Source: Cryobacterium sp. PH31-O1
Lineage (GTDB): Bacteria; Actinomycetota; Actinomycetes; Actinomycetales; Microbacteriaceae
Assembly: GCF_030063455.1 (NCBI RefSeq)
Contig: NZ_JASITB010000005.1
Coordinates: 124,001-188,000 of the forward strand
Direction: 5' to 3'
Length of the DNA stretch: 64,000 nucleotides
This document shows positions 62,067 to 64,000 of the stretch, one piece after another. Position 1 is the first letter of the stretch, and every line of letters begins with the position of its first letter. The position numbers and the translations under genes are program-made. A model generated the notes under the pieces. It did not search any database. It was not told the origin of the DNA and was given only the letters and a program-made list of their open reading frames with translations.

Positions 62067-62567
62067 GTGACCTATTCAATTCGTACCCTCATTCCCGCCG
62101 ATCTTCCGAGGCTCCTTGCCCTGAACAACGCCGCTGTTCCTGCGGTCAATGAGCTGAACGCTGATGCGCTGGCCGAGCTGGTCGAGCACAGCCACCTCGC
62201 GGTCGCCGTCGTCGACGACGACGCCGTCGAGACCGCGCTTGGCTTCGCCATTCTCTTCGTTTCAGGAGCCCAATACGAAAGCGAGAACTATCGCTGGTTC
62301 TCTGGCCGTTCCACCGATTTTCTTTACGTTGACCGTATTGTCGTGGCCGACGGGTTTCGCGGCCAAGGCCTTGGCCAGGTGCTCTACGACGCTATCTTCG
62401 GCGCCGCCCGCCGCGAGGTACTGGCCGAGGTGCTCTGCGAGGTCAACCTGGAGCCGCCGAACCCGGGTTCGCTCGCGTTCCACGGCCGTCTCGGGTTTGT
62501 CGAGGTCGGCCAGCTCTCGACCAAGGACGATACCGTCGTCGTTAGCCTGTTGGCGGCATCCGTTTAG
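62067..62567 (+). CDS. GNAT-family N-acetyltransferase
   Basis: The 166-residue protein has the GNAT acetyl-CoA binding motif VDRIVVADGFRGQGLGQVLY (about 88-107) and the C-terminal NPGSLAFHGRLGFVEVGQLS (about 132-151). IRTLIPADLPRLLALNNAAV opens the fold. The substrate is unknown. It starts at GTG 62067, 40 bp after the ornithine-cyclodeaminase homologue on the same strand, so they may be co-transcribed. Confidence 0.9.
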   Translation: MTYSIRTLIPADLPRLLALNNAAVPAVNELNADALAELVEHSHLAVAVVDDDAVETALGFAILFVSGAQYESENYRWFSGRSTDFLYVDRIVVADGFRGQGLGQVLYDAIFGAARREVLAEVLCEVNLEPPNPGSLAFHGRLGFVEVGQLSTKDDTVVVSLLAASV

Positions 62568-62618
62568 CCCAGTGCGGCCGCCGTAGTAGAGCTTCTGCAT
62601 GGGCTGTCATAGAGAATC

Positions 62619-62724
62619 TGTGTATACAGAAACCGTCTTTGTTGACACTTTCCAGCGCTACCGCTGCGGTCTGGCACTGAGAATTATCGGATAGACGCGA
62701 TAGACACACCACTCTGTATACACA
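62619..62724. promoter_or_regulatory. Pair of GntR-type operators in inverted orientation
   Basis: TGTGTATACAGA (62619-62630) and its exact reverse complement TCTGTATACACA (62713-62724) stand 94 bp apart, centre to centre. Each holds the palindromic core TGTATACA, like the TNGTATACNA sites of FCD-class GntR regulators. A TTGACA lies between them (62642-62647). The pair sits in the 260-bp gap upstream of the small zinc-ribbon gene, and about 0.5 kb from a decayed FCD regulator gene. DNA looping between the sites is possible. Confidence 0.65.
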
Positions 62725-62827
62725 CCGGCGGGAGAATATCAAGGGGGTGCGGGTATTCCTCGATGCCCCTATGGTCAACCTGACGCGAGTTATCGCTTGC
62801 GCGGATTTCAGCCGAGGGAAATAGTCC

Positions 62828-63019
62828 ATGCGAATTACCTGCCCGTTTTGTAAGTCCCAGGCCGACCTGAAACCCAATCCGGCCCAGGCCCTCAGAGTGT
62901 CTCTTCCGCTCTACGTTCTCTCCTGCACAGGGTGTTCACGCACGAGTATCCGGATTGAATCGGCGCGCCTGCCGCGAGTCGCTTTCCCAGCGCTCGCGTC
63001 TGCCCAGAGATTTCAGTAG
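62828..63019 (+). CDS. Small zinc-ribbon-like protein
   Basis: The 63-residue product MRITCPFCKSQADLKPNPAQ (continuing to YVLSCTGCSRTSIRIESARL) has two CxxC pairs at 5/8 and 33/36. This is the spacing of a zinc ribbon. The remainder is short and basic. GAGGG lies 12-16 nt ahead of the ATG at a usable distance, and codon use is native. Partner and function are unknown. The GntR-type operator pair upstream may control it. Confidence 0.55.
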   Translation: MRITCPFCKSQADLKPNPAQALRVSLPLYVLSCTGCSRTSIRIESARLPRVAFPALASAQRFQ

Positions 63020-63129
63020 CACTGAGTTCAAGGGCAACTTCGTCAATGGATGACCCGAACATTCACCGGAACATCCGTTTTCTGGGTTCTCGGTCCTAAC
63101 CGGGACCTACCTCAGCGCGCCCGTGTGCC

Positions 63130-63369
63130 TCAGGCGATCGAAACGGATGCCGGCGCGCTCGTCAGTCGCGCCAGCGCGTCGTCTTCGTGGTCGCCCAACC
63201 GGATTTCGGCTAGCGGCCCGTTGCCGTCGAAAATGGCCTCGGCGATGCCGCGGTGCTCCGCGATCCATTCCTCGGCAACCCGATACGAAGGCTGCAGTAC
63301 GGTCAGGCACATGCGGGTCTCCGTCGTAAGGGTGCTGTGGATGCGCGCCAGGCTTCGACTACCGTTCGT
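63130..63369 (-). pseudogene. C-terminal remnant of a GntR/FCD-family regulator
   Basis: The minus-strand frame, open from a TAG at 63370-63372, reads NGSRSLARIHSTLTTETRMC, then LTVLQPSYRVAEEWIAEHRG and IAEAIFDGNGPLAEIRLGDH. This matches the second half of an FCD ligand-binding domain, including the two histidines (AEHRG, LGDHE) that help bind metal. The winged-helix domain and the first half of FCD are missing; the sequence beyond 63370 in all frames is not GntR-like. An internal ATG at 63312 exists, but the piece is too short to bind DNA. The junction carries the palindrome TTGTCGACAA (63373-63382). The remaining gap to 63545 shows no supported gene. Confidence 0.65.
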
Positions 63370-63545
63370 CTATTGTCGACAATTCCAACACTCTTCGAAA
63401 TATCGCTTGATTTGCGTAATCCCGATTGACAGCTTGACGAACGGGTGGCCATTTCCCGTCGGATCAACCAGGCAGCGTTCCGGCACGTAGCAGCGGAGCC
63501 CCACGCTATTGAACGCCGCACGGGTGAGGAGGCTACGCTGGCGGC

Positions 63546-64000
63546 ATGATCGATGGAGACCGCGCCCACAATGCACGCCGCACCGCCAATCCCGACCTCG
63601 CCCCGACTCATCGGGGCACCCCCCTTCCCGACTACGTCAACGCCTGGGTATCAACCCAGCGGTGGTTCGGCAACAAGGGACACGTACCGGCCCTGCGCAG
63701 CATCGGCTATTTCTCCCTCGCCTCCCCAGAGACCGGCGTCAGCATTCGCGTCGACCTGGTGCTGGACACCGCCAGTCTCGGCCTGACGTTGTACCAACTG
63801 CCCACCACGGAACGCTCCTCGGAGCTGCCCGGTGGTGCCGACGCCCTGATCACGGTGCGGGGCCCAGGCTCCGACCAGGCACGATTCATCTACGACGCAC
63901 CCCACGATCCCGCCTTCGCGGCCGCATTGCTCGCTTTCATGGAACAGCGTGGCGTGTCCACATCGGCCCGCCCGCAGGAGACCGAGCGCTGGTCGGCCAG
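63546..64000 (+). CDS. Maltokinase-like N-terminal domain protein (partial)
   Basis: The frame starts at ATG 63546 and runs off the window; 151 codons are seen. LPDYVNAWVSTQRWFGNKGH is the signature N-terminal cap of actinobacterial maltokinases (WLxxQRWFxxKG). It is followed by a beta-rich region with VSIRVDLVLDTASLGLTLYQ. These enzymes phosphorylate maltose to maltose-1-phosphate for glycogen/alpha-glucan synthesis, often beside or fused to trehalose synthase. The catalytic kinase part lies outside the window, so a related sugar kinase is possible. Confidence 0.8.
   Translation, partial: MIDGDRAHNARRTANPDLAPTHRGTPLPDYVNAWVSTQRWFGNKGHVPALRSIGYFSLASPETGVSIRVDLVLDTASLGLTLYQLPTTERSSELPGGADALITVRGPGSDQARFIYDAPHDPAFAAALLAFMEQRGVSTSARPQETERWSA

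Noticed and set aside
63373..63576. Minus-strand open frame ending FEECWNCRQ upstream of the GntR remnant
   Set aside because: Short, with no recognised family, no ribosome site and no codon support. It may be a remnant, but the evidence does not allow a call.

Overview
The window is chromosomal DNA of a high-GC, flagellated actinobacterium, most likely a member of the Microbacteriaceae (Cryobacterium-like). Support comes from the strong G/C third-position bias, the DUF222/HNH endonuclease, the clpS-DUF2017 pair, the DUF6504-dnaE2 pair, SufU/SufS Fe-S assembly, a BTAD regulator and the OFA transporter with its tiny partner protein. The genus is inference. No rRNA, tRNA, CRISPR array, intact insertion sequence or prophage was found.

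Layout. 1-8054 is a late flagellar block: an unnamed partial gene, fliS, fliD, flagellin, a 113-residue mini-flagellin and sigma-28 (fliA) on the minus strand, divergent from flgN-flgK-flgL-fliW. Two sigma-28-type promoters of the same form (TAAC-N15-GYCGATAG) are visible. 8202-12882 holds a DUF222/HNH nuclease, sufS-sufU, and clpS with its DUF2017 neighbour. 13098-19120 is a purine and molybdenum-hydroxylase block: a FAD subunit, a fused 2Fe-2S/molybdopterin subunit, guanine deaminase and a MocA-like cytidylyltransferase. 19208-22782 encodes a UGT-type glycosyltransferase coupled to a HEAT-repeat/GT4 fusion. 23122-30867 is a formate/C1 block: OFA-family transporter and its 33-residue partner, an FdhF/YdeP-type molybdo-oxidoreductase, FdhD, MoaA and a glutathione-independent formaldehyde dehydrogenase. 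30992-42042 has a PhoX-like phosphatase, glycerate kinase, DUF6504-dnaE2, a bifunctional penicillin-binding protein and a YbdK-type ligase. 42062-45803 is a YhgE/Pip membrane protein with a divergent ABC-type ATPase and a TetR regulator. 46079-48536 has a flotillin-like protein flanked by gene remnants.

48694-54996 is the most unusual region. An alpha/beta-hydrolase-caspase fusion stands head to head with a zinc metallopeptidase, which converges on a stand-alone caspase-like protein; that in turn is divergent from a BTAD transcription factor. The group looks like a candidate proteolytic cell-death or conflict system.

55048-64000 holds a YqhA-family membrane protein, pflB-pflA, an acyl-CoA synthetase, an ornithine-cyclodeaminase homologue, a GNAT acetyltransferase, a small zinc-ribbon gene, a decayed GntR/FCD regulator near two GntR-type operators, and the start of a maltokinase-like gene.

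Two patterns run across the window. The heptamer CGGATGC (reverse complement GCATCCG) is strikingly frequent on both strands, inside and between genes. In-frame 15-bp tandem repeats occur in several unrelated genes, usually near their 5' ends.
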